Shown here in pieces: positions 46,662 to 60,119 of a stretch of DNA of 64,000 nucleotides (positions within the stretch are counted from its first letter, which is position 1; each line of letters opens with the position of its first letter). Where the stretch lies: positions 5,952,001 to 6,016,000 of the forward strand of contig OY992838.1 of the NCBI GenBank assembly GCA_963921425.1. Reading direction: 5' to 3'. The notes below the pieces were generated by a model. It ran no database searches and had not been told where the DNA came from. It saw only the letters and a program-made list of their open reading frames with translations. The translations under genes were made by a program, and so were the position numbers. Source of the stretch: Dryas octopetala. Taxonomy: Eukaryota > Streptophyta > Magnoliopsida > Rosales > Rosaceae.

Positions 46662-47692
46662 TGCTATACCTGTCAGGAACATGTGGGTTTGTACAAAGCC
46701 ATAGCAAAATTGGTGCTGGGATAGCTCTAGTTGTTCAGCAGTAGAGTACTACTTAACTATTCGTGAGACAATTACTAGGCTAAAATAGCAATAGATCTGA
46801 TTTCATCATTTTGTATATACAAGTATCACCTACTCATTAGCACTGCGAAATATCGGTATCATGCCGTCCGATGTATCCAATTTGCCATCACTTTTTTTTT
46901 TTGTGAAAACTTTGCCATCTCTTTAAATTAGGCCATTTTAGACACGAATCAATTGATAATATCTTACATTTTAATGAAAAGAACGAACCAGAACACAAGA
47001 ACTATAACTCCTGAACTAGGGGAAGGGCCTGGCTTGACATCTGCGAGTATAATTTTTGTGTGCTTTTGCGAGCCTTGTTGAGCCAGTTGGCTAAGGCTAA
47101 ACTCACAATTCTATTGCATTTACATGGAGGTCTCAAATTTATGGCTTTAAATGGTCAAAGATCTCTTACGATATGTGACTCGTGAATAAACACCCTTGCA
47201 GCACTAAATCTAAGAAATCGACCTCTCTATTGCATTTATCAAATTGTTGACACATGGATCCATTGCATTGCTGACTTTATCATGACCAACCAATGCTAAA
47301 GAGAGTACCCAGCTTGTTAAATTGCACTTACCATTTTCGATTTGATTTTCTTTTCTACAAATGGAACTACTACTTTGTTTCCAAAAAGATGGAGCCAAAC
47401 TGTGCAACCAAAAAGATCAAGAAAAGACTTCCTGTCACTTTTTGAAGATATGGATGAACCAAATACCCAATCTACATAGAACATTCTTGGTTACACTGTT
47501 TGCTCTATTTTCAGGTCCAACACTTCACATGCTATGCACACTCTTGATGATCAAACAGTATCAATTATTGAAGGAGCAAATTTCTCAAATCTTCTCCATG
47601 GGTTCAGAGATTTCAAGTTGCCATAACAAAAGCTCCAAGCAGCCTACTTCGGCTACTTGCAATTTTAAGGGGCTTGCTGGCTTCTGCAACTC
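46662..47692. other. 3' regions of CENP-O and the VOC gene
   Basis: The two genes converge here. One frame at 47361-47696 overlaps the last VOC exon on the opposite strand and is not supported as a gene. Confidence 0.5.
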
Positions 47693-48470
47693 CTAAGCAG
47701 GTTCATAGAGGCCTAGCATGTGCCCATCGATGCATCGCAGGGCTGCAACCTGGACAGAGCACCATTATGTGACATCTTTGCATCAACCATAGCAATCATA
47801 GACAAGTAAATTACATCATAAATTTAGTCATCACCTTCCCATGAATTTCATATTTGATAGGGCCATCTAGTTCAGCTCCCAATGCCATTAGTTTTGACAC
47901 TGTTTGATTAATGTCTGGCACTGTGAAAGATACAAGTGAAGTGTACCCCTTCTGTATTACATGGTCACTGTGAAACTGGATTAGCAGCTGCCATTTTTCA
48001 TTCAGAGCCAAAACCCAAATAGTATCATCATTATATAAAATGACTTGCACACAATTTTCTTTATTACATAGCTAAAACTCGCAAAATTACAATGTCATCT
48101 TGTTAAATAGGATCAAACCCCAAGAACCAAGACATATTGAGAAAAATAGAATATGGGTCTGTTCAAATTATATAGGCTTTGCTTCAAAACACAAACGCAC
48201 ACACACAAAATGTGCTATTTATGAAACAGGGTGTGTTTAAACAGCTTTAGTAGACAAATAATCAAACACGTAACATGCATTGAGAACAACGACAGAGAGG
48301 AAGGAGATTTACTTGGGGGACTGCATGAGGGCGAGTTTGAGTGGGCCGGACTGGAGCTCGGCCCAGCGAAGAGTGCAGACATTGACGGTGAAGTCCAAGC
48401 CTTCCGAGTAGAATCGAGCGGCTTTTGGCACGTCCTTGTGCAACTGCAGTATCCACCTAAACGACGCCGC

Positions 48471-48476
<6 letters not shown>
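47693..48476 (-). CDS. VOC (glyoxalase/bleomycin-resistance fold) protein
   Basis: Three exons on the minus strand, 48476-48313, 47967-47835 and 47749-47693, give 117 residues. Introns are GT/AG. The last, short exon encodes RCIDGHMLGLYEP, the final beta strand of the VOC fold, and is easy to miss. Other motifs are LQLHKDVPKAARFYSEGLDF near the start, LKLALMQSP, and LVSFTVPDINQTVSKLMALG in the middle. A single VOC module needs a partner, so a dimer is likely. The second Glu of YEP fits a usual metal-ligand position, but the substrate is unknown. The start at 48476 (MAAAS) was chosen over an upstream in-frame Met at 48551 because the added part is only a coded (GA)n microsatellite. Confidence 0.9.

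Positions 48477-48477
<1 letters not shown>

Positions 48478-48526
<49 letters not shown>
48478..48526 (+). repeat. (CT)n microsatellite just before the VOC start
   Basis: About 24 CT units (GA on the gene strand), directly 5' of the VOC start codon. Read in the VOC frame it encodes a run of Glu-Arg. Confidence 0.88.
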
Positions 48527-48530
<4 letters not shown>

Positions 48531-48955
48531 CTCGGGAAGTGACTGGTTCACTAACAGATACGACGTCGTCTAGCCTTTTTGCATAGGACCAAAGCCTGAA
48601 GTCAACTGAAGGTAGTATAGGGCCAAAGTTAGCTTGTGGCCAACATGTGATGTGATGAGCCATTGACCCCCAGGCCCAGGCCCCGGCCATAGCTATTAGT
48701 AGTATTACTAGTATAAGCAAAGACTGGAAAAACAATAATTAAAATATTTTAATTAATTAAATTGCCAACCATATCATATGTCATATAAGTAAGGAAAAAA
48801 ATTAGGATAAATAACCTTCTCGTTTCCAAGTAAATGCATCTGTTTAGGGAGAAAAATGTTTGGTGAAAAATGCATACCACATCATCATCGTGCTAACGTG
48901 GTGAGTTTAGTTGAGAAGGTTTTATTTTTTTTTTGGGTAGAGATTTGAGCTCATG

Positions 48956-49378
48956 TTCAATTCTATTTTAGGGAATAAAACTTTCATGTAATGGGTTTAT
49001 ACATATATTATCTCTATCTTTCTCATCACATAATATAATATTGTATATAAGAGAAATAAACACATAATCATGTAATGTCACTTGAGCTAAAGTGCATGGA
49101 TATTAGTATATGGCAGTCTTTTAGAGCTGCCCCTATAATCCTATTCAAAGAAAGCAATGGTACACCCTATTCAATTCTATTTTATGGAATAAAACTTTCA
49201 TGTAATGTAATAGGTGTATACATATATTTCTTTCTCATCACATAATCTCGTATATAAGAAGAGAAATAGACACATAATCATGTAATGTCACTTAAGCTAA
49301 AGCGCATGGATATTAGTATATATATGCCAGTCTTTCAGAGCTGCCCCTATAATCCTATTCAAAGAAAGCAATGTTACA
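48956..49378 (+). repeat. Tandem duplication of about 209 bp upstream of the peroxidase gene
   Basis: Copy 1 (48956-49164) and copy 2 (49170-49378) both run from TTCAATTCTATTTTA to CTATTCAAAGAAAGCAATG. They share blocks such as ACACATAATCATGTAATGTC and GAGCTGCCCCTATAATCC. Small indels separate them. A worn third partial unit follows near 49423-49470 (GTTTCAAGGTTGCCCCTG). It lies 0.7-1.1 kb before the peroxidase start. Confidence 0.9.
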
Positions 49379-49975
49379 TTCTCACTAGGATTCTATATTA
49401 AGTGGGTGACCATGTGGCAGACAGGCAGTGTTTCAAGGTTGCCCCTGTTCAAACAAAGCAATAAGACACTCCGACAAAGAATTTCTTGTTTAGGTACATC
49501 TTGCTTTTAGCTAATTATTCTAATCTTATACACCAGTTTATACCTCAAAACTCACATGGCAACAGAAATGAGTCATAAAGCAAATTTTGATGTAGCACAA
49601 AATCAGTTAGGGTCTTATTATAGATTTCTATATCCCTATCTGCTTGTCATATGCCAAATACAAGTTCAATTCACAGAGACAATATTCCAAATAGATTATA
49701 GATTTGACACAATGGCACTACAGCCAGAACAAGAAGCAATATTGCATTAATGTGTTCAATATGTCAAAACCCCTAGGACAACCTAGACATGCAAACATCT
49801 TTATCAACATGTCAGCTTGCATGCTTGTCAATTTGTCATATAGCCAGCTTTTGAAATTTCCACCACCATTTTACCCAAGCATGCCTTTATGGCTTTACCT
49901 ATTGTTTAATTTCATGTCTCATTGTCATTGCTCATAAGATTCTTGACAGATAACACCAACCCACCTCACTTCATC

Positions 49976-50002
49976 TTTATATATATATATATATATATAT
50001 AT
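49976..50002 (+). promoter_or_regulatory. AT microsatellite at the peroxidase core promoter
   Basis: A TTTATATATAT run of about 25 bases, 85-110 bases before the start codon. It is at the right place to supply the TATA box, so the exact TATA position is not fixed. Confidence 0.6.
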
Positions 50003-50086
50003 GCTTTTGTATGCATAACATCAATGCAATCAAGAAACTGATTCAAACAATCCCAAGTACTCCAAGCATAACACTAGCAATTAGAA

Positions 50087-51618
50087 ATGGATGTTAAAAC
50101 CCTTTTTTCTCTTCCTTTACTCTTTCTTCTTTTCCTTATGAGCACAAGTTCTGCTCAACTTAGAGTAGGCTATTACAGAAATTCATGCCCAAATGTTGAA
50201 TCAATTGTCCATGCTGCAGTGAAACAGAAGTTTGAGCAGACCACTGTGACAGCACCAGCTACTCTTAGACTCTTCTTCCATGATTGTTTCGTCCGGGTAC
50301 TTCACTTTGTCCTGAACAACATGTACATCATTCCTTGTTTTCCAAATTTGGTATTCCATCAAACATATATATTTGCAATGAGTGTGAAATTTTTGGACAG
50401 GGATGTGATGCTTCAATAATGCTAGCTTTTCGGAACAACTCAGCAGAGAGGAACAACCCGGATAATCTGTCACTTGCCGGAGACGGATTTGACACAGTGA
50501 TCAAAGCCAAGGCTGCTGTTGACAGAGTGCAAAAGTGCAGGAACAAGGTTTCTTGTGCTGACATTCTGGCCATGGCCACAAGGGATGTCATAAAACTGGT
50601 AAACAAACAAGCACACGTACCATTTTCTCTTTACCACTCTGAATTTTGAAGGGACATTAGAGATCTGAATTCACCTTTTTCTGAGAAAATGCCAGTTGCA
50701 TAACATGTGCAAACCTCTAAAATGGAATAGCAGGATCCAATGTGACAATTATTGATGCACTGTGCATTCACATGGAGTGCGGTCTAATTCATTTGGGGGG
50801 TTTGTGCATGTGAACCTTTATGCTAGTCAAAAGCAAGGTTGTCCCTTTCATTGCTTTAGAAAAGTGATTGCTTTTGCCTAATACATTACATATTAACTCA
50901 ATCATTATACTAATTAGAGTCTCACAAAAACTTGTAACATGTTCTTGGTGCCTGCAGACTGGGGGACCATTTTATGCAGTTGAATTGGGGAGACTTGATG
51001 GGAGGATATCAACAAAAACCAGTGTGAGAAAACATCTTCCTCATCCTGATTTCAGACTAGACCAGCTCACTAATATGTTTGCTTCACATCATCTCACTCT
51101 AACCGATCTCATTGCCCTCTCAGGTACTTGAAAACATATATATTTTCGTCTTCGTTTTTCAATATTTTCCTTCTTTAATTTTCCATAACGAAACGGGGTC
51201 TGTACTTGTAGGAGCACACACAATTGGGTTCTCACACTGCAGCCGATTCCGCCACCGGGTCTACAGTTTCAGGAGCAAGAACAGAATTGATCCAACACTG
51301 AACCTGGCATATGCAAAGCAGCTCAAGGAACTGTGTCCAAAAAATGTAGACCCCAGAATTGCAATCAGTATGGACCCAACCACACCCCAAACTTTTAACA
51401 ATATGTACTACAAGAACCTTCAGCAAGGAAAAGGGCTTTTCACTTCTGATCAAACTTTGTTCACTGACAGTAGATCAAAAAAACTTGTCAACTTATTTGC
51501 AGCCAACGCCACCGCCTTTGAACGGGCTTTCGTGGCTGCCATGACAAAGCTTGGAAGGGTGGGGGTTAGGACTGGAAAGCAGGGTGAAATTAGGTATGAC
51601 TGCACTGCTGTGAACTAG
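50087..51618 (+). CDS. Secreted class III peroxidase (PRX16/PRX45-like)
   Basis: Four exons, 50087-50296, 50401-50598, 50958-51123 and 51212-51618, give 326 residues; the three-intron layout is classic for this family. A signal peptide (about 1-24, rich in Leu and Phe, ending near STSSAQ) sends it to the apoplast. The distal heme site is [14 protein letters not shown], the proximal His lies in AHTIGFSHC, and the paired cysteines sit at the usual places (SCPNVES, CADILA, YDC near the end). It uses hydrogen peroxide to oxidise phenolics, and may act in lignin or wall cross-linking. The late motif [19 protein letters not shown] fits the PRX16/45 group. The gene has a tandem repeat in its upstream region. 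Confidence 0.95.
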
Positions 51619-53308
51619 ATTACAGAATGTATCTGTTGTTTTGTAGGTAAAAGTTTAAGTAGCTAAAGCTTTTTCAATGAATTTCAAGTAGCTGAAGTTT
51701 GTAGAATAACAATGTAAGATGTTTATGTTGTCAGAATATGAATCTGGATCACTGACTATGCTGATTCTTGCCTGAATGTGTGGCCCAAATTCACAATCAA
51801 GCAACATAAACTTCTTATGTTGCCAAACTGTCTATCAAGAAAACATTACCTATGTTTTTATTCATCATCATATTCTTGCCATCATTGGTTTTGCTTTAAC
51901 GTAGACTTGTATTCTCTTAGTAAGCCCATGAATGAGTGGCAGAGGGTCCAAGTTGTGCTTGCAAGTTGCAACTAGCCTCATATATGGGGCTAGTTATTTT
52001 GCCTTAGGTTCTTAGGTAAGTATGAAGCACTACATGAATGGTCTGTGGCCTAAGTGGTGAAGCTCAATTTACCCAATGGGGGATAGCTTTAGCCTAGATA
52101 AACGAGTAGGCACTCTCTGCAACATGTACTTCAAAATAAAATGCGACTGATACAAGTGGCAGTGAAACCAAAAAGGGAAGGTAATTAAATGGGGTGTCCA
52201 ACCTGCAATCTTTCATCACAACCAAAAATTGAAGGGAAAAAGTGGGGACTTGTAGCTTATGTGGTAATGCACTTATATTTCCACAACCATGGGATTTTAG
52301 CCCTATACTTAAATGTACCACATAATTCCAATGGGTGCATTTCCTAACCAAGATGTTCACATTTCCAATGGGTTACCTCCGACATTGTAAATACAAAAGA
52401 CATAAATATCCAGAATAAATCAAAGACATATATTTATTTTTACATAAATATAAATATATAAATACTACATTATTACATAGTCCTGCTCTTATATCTATGA
52501 TAGCTGATTAGGTGGTGTATTTGGGTTCATTATATTTTTTTCAAAGAATCGGGGCTTCATTATATTTTTTTTCGGAACTTCATTCTAGTTAAAACACAAT
52601 TGAGATGGCTAGCCATCTCTTCCATATCTAGACTATGGACAAGAAAGAGAATCAGTATAGTGTTAATTTGTCTCCTTGTTCCTTTAATAGTGTAATTTTC
52701 CATTAGGCTCTTGCCTCCATATAAGTTATTAAATAATTGCAAAAAATGACTTGGGTGTGCAATAACAATTAACAAAGGCAGTAAATATCTTCTCTCATTT
52801 TAATGTTGATTCTGAAACAAGGCAAGTAAAGATTTTCTTTGACCTTGAAAGAGCTTACAATAGGGGAAAGAGCCAACTTGTGAAGACATTATTAATTGGT
52901 TATCTTGCAGGCACAGGTTTCAGGTGCCTTATATATTTCCCAATTTTCAGAATCAACCATCAAAGTGAAAGCTTCATGTCCCCTAATATCCATAATATTG
53001 GATTCTTATTCTCTTCCTGGGTTCCTAATATGTACAGTAATAGTGCAAAGCATGCAGCAGTCACATCAGAAGACTGATAATGAGTAAAAACAAGAAACTG
53101 TAATTTCAAGTTATTTGGCTACAAAAGGGATTTCCAATGCCAAATAGGTAACAATCAAAAGTAAACTAGTTGAAATTTCTAACATGAGCAATATCACCCT
53201 AATCTAGGCACAAGGTTATTACTAAGGCCTTAATCATCATCATCATCATTAACTTTGGCTTCTCATTGAAGGAGGAAGCATAGCTCTTTGTTCCCTTTAA
53301 AAAGATCC
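51619..53308. other. 3' region of the peroxidase and of the H+-ATPase
   Basis: Convergent 3' ends with AT-rich filler. No gene seen. A short CAT/ATC repeat lies near 53234-53250. Confidence 0.5.
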
Positions 53309-56300
53309 TCAAACTGTATAATGTTGTTGAATTGTATCGATGTCGAGCCCTTTGAGCTTAACAACTGACTCAACATGACCCTTCAGTGTATGCAACTCCC
53401 GCAGCCTGCAATGAAAATGGTAAAAGAAATTCCCTTAGCAATTCAATAACTTCTGCATTACAATTAATGCTTCTTTATCTAGGTATCAATATACTTAGTG
53501 CTTACCTTGCAACCTCAGCCCTGCGCTTGGCTTGTTCTGCAATCTCTGAAAGTTCCCTGTAACTGTTCTTGTCGGAGAAAAGGTTGTTGGTTTCTGGTGG
53601 TTGAAGACCATGTAGAGTCCTCTGTGCAGCAGCCCACTGTGCTTCTCTCTCTTCTTTGCCATAGTCTTTCTTTGTAGTAAAGGCAGTCTGTTACGGGAAG
53701 ACAGCATCATGGAAATTATGTTAAGAAACATGCAGAATCTGAACAAGAACTTACAACTGGAGCGCTTCTTATTTTAAAAGACTATCATACAACAGCATAC
53801 CTTGTTCTCCAAAAGATTATCCCAAGCTTTCCCACTTAGAATGTAGCGGATTGCAAATTTAAGGATATCAAGAGGGATATATGTCAACACGCTGTAAAGC
53901 CAGATTATACCAGCCCAACCCCAGCCAGCTCCCTGTATCCGTGCAAAACCCCAGCTCGCATAGACCGCTATCAGAGTTGCTACCTGTCATTTTGCAGAAT
54001 GGGTTACCATATAAATAGTGAACATATTTTTTATAGGTCCAGTATAAAAATAAAAAACAACCTTCTATGTTCAAACCTGAGTTAAGGTTAGTAACAGAAT
54101 AGTTGCTAAAATAATGACATGGCAAAAGGCCTCTTTAGCAGACTAGTGCGGAGTGGCCCTCTTGAGAGTCTCCCAACACCATATTATTTTCGACTATGTA
54201 CAAAATTACTAGGCAAATCAACATACATGTTTCAAGCTTGCCTAGAAGAGTAAAACTTACTTTCAAGAGGTACAATTTTTAAGATTAATCACCTGCACCT
54301 TATTGGAAAGTCCTAAGACTTCTAAAAACTTACCAGTATTCCCTTCAAGCCTATGTAGACACACTGACATACAAATACATACGCTAGCATACAAGCATAC
54401 ATAGACATCTTCCAAATAAAGAGGAAGGAAGACTTTCATAAAATATATCACTGTGAAAATAGTACTATTGAAGGTAATCAGTAGATAAAATGCTTACCAA
54501 TTGAGCAATTGCAAAAGCTCCGAGTAAGAGAAGTCCAGGACGTTCAACAAAGGACCAGCTACGAGACCTTGTGACAAAGATAAGAGCCTGGCTCACAATA
54601 CTCACTTGTAAGTATAATGCTGCCATCATTTCATGATCGTTATCCCTTATAGACCTTACATGAAAGGTGTTCTGCAATATGAAAAATGGTAAATAAAATT
54701 AGAAGATACTTAACGAAATGAATGTGAGCTTATATACTTGATGGACATTACAAGAGTTATATTTCCTACCGGGAAGAAATCTGTATCTTTCATAACCCAA
54801 AAGAATACTACAGTCATTAGTGCCATGTAACCTCCAAGAACAACACCAGTAGCAAAAATTTCTCTCAGTTTCCAGCTGTCTGGCAGGGGAGATGGCTTCA
54901 CTCGGTCCTTCGAGATTGTCATGATTGTTCCTAACAGAATGGTAAGCACAAATTCAGACTCATTTATCACTAATTTAATAATGGTAAACTGTACAAACAG
55001 ATCGGTGCATAGGTCTTACCATCATTTAGGATGGCGATGATCAATACCATGAAGGGTGCAAAGTCAAACTTCCATATTAAAGCAATGAACATGAAGCCAA
55101 ACTGCCCAAAATTTAGAATAATGAGAACACACAAAAAAAAAAAATAGGAAAAGCAACACTAACATCTCAAAACCTAGTATTGCTTCACTTACCACAATAC
55201 GTATGGTAATTGAAACAGCATAGATCTGCAAAATGGAATAAATTAAGTAGAGTGGCATGGGAACATTTACAAAAAAACAAGGAAAAAGATAGCTCAGATG
55301 AAAAAACATAGAGGTAACTAACAGTGTAGTTCTTCATCCTCTGGAATATGGCCCTGCTTGTCAGTACGGCACTTATGATCACACTTAATCCAGGTTCAGT
55401 GAGAACAATATCTGAAGCACTTCTAGCAGCATCAGTAGCATCAGCTACAGCAATGCCAATGTCTGCTTTTTTCAAAGCAGGGGCGTCATTGACACCATCT
55501 CCTGTCATTCCACAGATGTGCTTCCTCTCCTGCAGCCTCTTTACAATTTCATATTTGTGTTCTATAATATGAAAAAGAGGTGTTAGAACAAGGGGTGTTG
55601 TCAAGTTAAGAAGAGTAACGAACTATGAAAGTTCTGCTTCATACTCATAAATAAAATAAACATTAAGAACTGCGATAAATTGTCAAAGTGTCCAAGGCAA
55701 AATGTTTTGATTCCAGAAAAAAAAATTAAAATATTGTGTGTGCTTTGGACAATTATTTATATAGGTTGAATTCAAACCAATTAAAGGTCCTTTGGCAATG
55801 CTAACCACCAGAGAAGTTAACTATTTCACTAAAGGGGGTGTGTAAATTTAGAGAGGAAACAAGGGAAAAAGGAAGTGCATGTAGAACCCACCTGGAAATA
55901 CTCCAGCAAATCCATCAGCTTTCTCAATCAGCTCATCCACAGGGAGGGAAGCAATGGATGCATCCTTGTCTTGGCCAAGCAATGCAGATGATGGGTACAT
56001 GTTCGTTCCCATACCAAGCCTCCGGCCAGTTTCCTTGCCAATAGCAAGTTGATCCCCTACACAATGAGGAACACAAATTATACAGAATGAATGAAACATC
56101 AAAGCCCCCAGAAAGGAAAAAAAATGGGAGGGACTACATAAAAATCATGGTATAATACAAAGAATAAGGGGAAATGAGACTTACCAGTAATCATCTTCAC
56201 ATTCACTCCGAGATTGAGAGCTCTGCGGATGGTTTCTGCACTGTCATGCCTGGGAGGATCAAACAACGGCAACAAACCAACAAACTGCCATGGTGTCCCT

Positions 56301-59300
56301 GGACTTTCTTTTGTTTTCTCTGGTACTTGCTGCAAATCAATGACAGAAATGAGATCATGGAATTCCGACGACTCAGCAACGAGTACATAATAAAAGTTAC
56401 ATTTTGGCAGACCTGTCTTGCAACGGCTAGGGAACGAAGTCCGCGTTCAGCAAACTTATCGATCACTGCATGAACCCTTTTCTTGAAATCTTCCTTGCAG
56501 TTGCATAGGTCTAATATCTGTCACAAAGAATGGGAAACATTAGAATTGGTTTTCTCCCAGAAGTTTCTTGCTCCATACCTAAAATTGAGGTAAGACAAAA
56601 TTACCTGCTCAGGGGCACCTTTGCTAGCTCGATGCCAATTTCCATCAGAATCGATGTAGGTCAGAGCAGTCCTCTTGTCCACGGGGTTGAAGGGAAGGAA
56701 ATGGACTTCTCTGATACCAGCTCGTGCCTGCCCAATAATAGAAAAGTCTTATTATGAAGTCTTGAACCTAAAGCTGGCTGAAAGCCTAAAAGATTATAGA
56801 AAATGGTGAGATAAAATACCTCCTTTGGATCAGCAAGCATTCCTACAATGGCAGCATCAATAGCATCCTGATTTTCAGTCCTAGAAGCCCTTGCTGCAAG
56901 AAGCATAACATGTTCTTTCTCCACACCCTTTGCAAACACTTCAATCAGATTTCTGTCAACTGTCAACTTGTTCAGGGTCAGGGTTCCAGTCTTGTCACTG
57001 CAGAGGACATCCATGCCAGCCATTTCTTCAATGGCAGTCATTCTTTTGGTAATAGCACCTTGCTGAGAAAGCCTGTGGGAACCAATAGCCATGGTGACAG
57101 ATAAAACAGTAGGCATGGCAATCGGAATTCCTCCAATCAAGAGAACCAGCAAATTGTCAATCCCATCCCTGTACTTGCGCTTCTGTATTGGGTACATAAC
57201 TATAATCTCAATTAATATTCCCACGGCAATTGAACAAATGCAGAAGTTACCAATGGCAGTGAGAACTTTCTGGAAGTGTCCAACTTGATTGGTGCTGTCC
57301 ACCAAATGTGCAGCTTTACCAAAGAAGGTGTGCACACCGGTGGCAATCACAACTGCTTCGATTTCACCCTGTTTACATGTTGAGCCAGAAAATACTTCAT
57401 CTGAGGGATTCTTGGTAACAGGAAGGGACTCTCCAGTTAGAGCAGACTGATCAATTTTCAAAGGATCACCCTCGAGAAGACGGGCATCAGCAGGAACTAT
57501 ATCTCCCAATTTAATACTTATTATGTCCCCTGGAACCAAAATGGAAGCATCTTGCTCAGTCCATCGACCATCTCTGAGAACCTACACCATATCACCACAA
57601 AAATTCCATAAAATATTAAATAGAATATTCACAAGACCAATGTAAGCGTTTAAAATTGTTTAACACTTTTTTTCTTCACCTTAGTCTTGGGAGCAAGACC
57701 AGCCATAAGGGCTGCAGCCGCATTACCAGCATTGTTTTCTTCGATGAAACTGATAGTAGAGTTAATGACCAGCAGGACAACTATGCCAACAAAGTCCTGC
57801 CAGTCAGGAGGCCTTCCATCACCATTTGCCAGGACTATAGCCATCAAAGCAGCAGCTTCCATGACCCAGGACAAAGGATTCCACATAAATCCCAAGAACT
57901 TGAGTAGTTTGCTCTCCTGTTTACAGAAGATGAAATCATCATAAGCTATAACCAAAGACATAAAAAGAAGAGGAAGCAAATATTAGCCCTGTTAGATATT
58001 ATAAAACAGACCTTTTTCTCTTCTAATTTGTTTGGTCCAAACACTTGAAGCCGGTTGGCTCCTTCGTCTGAGGTCAGACCTTCTCTTGTACATTTCAACT
58101 GCTCAAAGACTTCCTCAATTGGAATCCGTTCCTATGAACAAAAAGAATAAATACACATGAATCAACAATTTTACATAGTCTACATGCAACCAACCTATTA
58201 CTTAACAATGAAATTCATACAATATTTATTTTTCTGATCAAACTTTGAAATGACTCCCTATAAAAGAATCATTTCCAGACAAAATTTTCTGACTTAATTA
58301 TTTACAGGTTTATAGCCAATCCAAAATATATGATATTTCAATTGGATTGTTCATGGTTAACTTTGATGCTACCCACATACAATTATTACAAATTGAAAAA
58401 ACGGATCTGTCAAAACCAAAATGACATAGTTTGTTTTTAATTAGCCAAAAAAAAAAAAGAGAACGTTTCATTTTTTAAGATTCTGCTTTTCTGCTATTGG
58501 TAAACAGAAAATTCGACAGTTTGGTTTCCACAGGTTAGCAGTCAATAGATTCACGAAATAGATGTGTGAACTGGGATGCTTTAGCTCACTGCTCATGTGA
58601 AACATTAAAAAGCCCATGTCCAACAACCGATTGCATGACAAAATAGTCAAACATTACTGTGTCCCTTCTTGACTTCAAGACAAAAGAGAATTGATATAAT
58701 TAAATAGTTCAATTTATATTTCGGGATTGCTTATAAATATTGTTCTGACCCCATCTAACTACCCTATACAAGCACATGTATACAAATACTATGTACGTAC
58801 GCAAATAAACATTTTGACACCCCACCCAAAAAATTAATGAAATACCCAAAGAAAACATATATATGCTTTTCAAATAAGCATATATTAACTATTAAGTACA
58901 AGGAAGGTACATGCAAACCCCAAATCCCAAAACAAGAAAGGTATTTCAAAACAAAAAAGCAAGAGAATTCCGCAGAACCTGACAAGAATAGAATAACAGA
59001 AAAAGAAAACCCAGGTCTTAAATGGAATTATTCAATTACTCTTTTTTTTTTGGGCCATAATTACTCTTAATTATATTAAAATTAGAAACACATTACACAC
59101 CCATGGACGAAAAAGGAAAAATATAAAAACATTTTTTATGCAAAATATATACATATAAAAATATTTGTGAATGACAAAAAAAAGGTACGTGTCAAACATG
59201 CGTCTAAATGGCGCGTAGTGGTCATTTAATATTCCCTTGTGTCAGCCATGTTCTCGAAAGACGCAGCGTGCGTTGTCAAGCCGCTGATTCCATGTGATTT

Positions 59301-60119
59301 GGCCATTTGGTGCGTATCTTACCCACACTCCCTCTAAAAAAGTAAAAAGTGCAGACCATATAAATTTTTTTATTAAAAAATATATTTTCCAAAAACAAAA
59401 ATAAAAACACAAACTTTTTTAATTTGGATTTTTTCCCTAAAACGATTGGAGTACAATCGTAATCGAAGGAGAGGCATCTGGGCCGTTCATGCGGGCCGTG
59501 GGCCCACCAGAAGGTGAGTCCAAATATCTGTAAAGCTTCGGATGCAATGCAAATACTGTGGCCTGAAAAAGGTTTCCGTGCGTCCTCTCCACGATCATCG
59601 CCGAAATGACAGACTAGAAAAGTTAAGCCGCCGATTTTTTAATTAAAAAAATCAAAATAAAAGGCAGTACGGAAAGATTACTGAGGATTAATTTTGCATA
59701 ATTTTGTTTTATTATAGAATCATTTACGGCGACGAAACGAAATCTCCTGCTGCCAAAGCACTGATAGAGTGATCGTAATTCGTAAAACATCATCAACTAC
59801 CGTTTGGTAGGCGATAAAATATGGTGAGAAAAATAGGGGAAAACTGAAACACGACTAAGAAATTAAAAAATCGTAATAGAAGTATAGAACTGAAAATCGC
59901 CGAAGTGAGTACTAATCACTCCATAAAAGACGAACCTTTTGCGAAAAAAAAAAATTCAATAGATCCGAGTTTTGGTCTCGTTTTCTATTGCTTTACTCTA
60001 TTTTTGATTTTCTCGGAAACCAAACACATGCAGCAGTAGAGTTAAAGAGAGTGTGTATATACCAGATCGACGGACTCGTTTTTGATCTCTTCGAGGCTGA
60101 TGGCCTTGTCGCCGCCCAT
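53309..60119 (-). CDS. Plasma-membrane H+-ATPase (P3A type, PMA4/AHA2-like)
   Basis: Sixteen exons on the minus strand, highest coordinate first: 60119-60063, 58131-58012, 57916-57680, 57581-56820, 56727-56605, 56517-56413, 56329-56185, 56056-55892, 55561-55323, 55225-55193, 55101-55020, 54930-54770, 54671-54498, 53983-53801, 53687-53506, 53405-53309. They code for 954 residues. The pump exports protons with ATP and energises the plasma membrane. Key sites are TGES at 187-190, the phosphorylated Asp334 in [15 protein letters not shown] at 592-599 and the M6 proton-site Asp689 in AILND. The C-terminal autoinhibitory region ends in QQHYTV; Thr953 is the residue whose phosphorylation recruits 14-3-3 proteins. 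The N-terminus [19 protein letters not shown] points to the PMA4 subfamily. All numbering is from my own translation. The first intron is 1.9 kb. Confidence 0.96.
58132..60062 (-). other. Long first intron of the H+-ATPase
   Basis: 1,931 bp, much longer than the others of this gene. Donor CTG/GTATAT at 60062 and acceptor TTCATAG at 58132. AT-rich. I see no gene inside it. Long first introns in plants can raise expression, but nothing here shows that. Confidence 0.75.

Noticed and set aside
47361-47696. 111-codon plus-strand frame
   Set aside because: It runs opposite the VOC gene and ends over its last exon; no recognisable motif.
48478-48735. 92-codon Glu/Arg-repeat frame on the minus strand
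   Set aside because: A product of the GA microsatellite; out of frame with the VOC gene.
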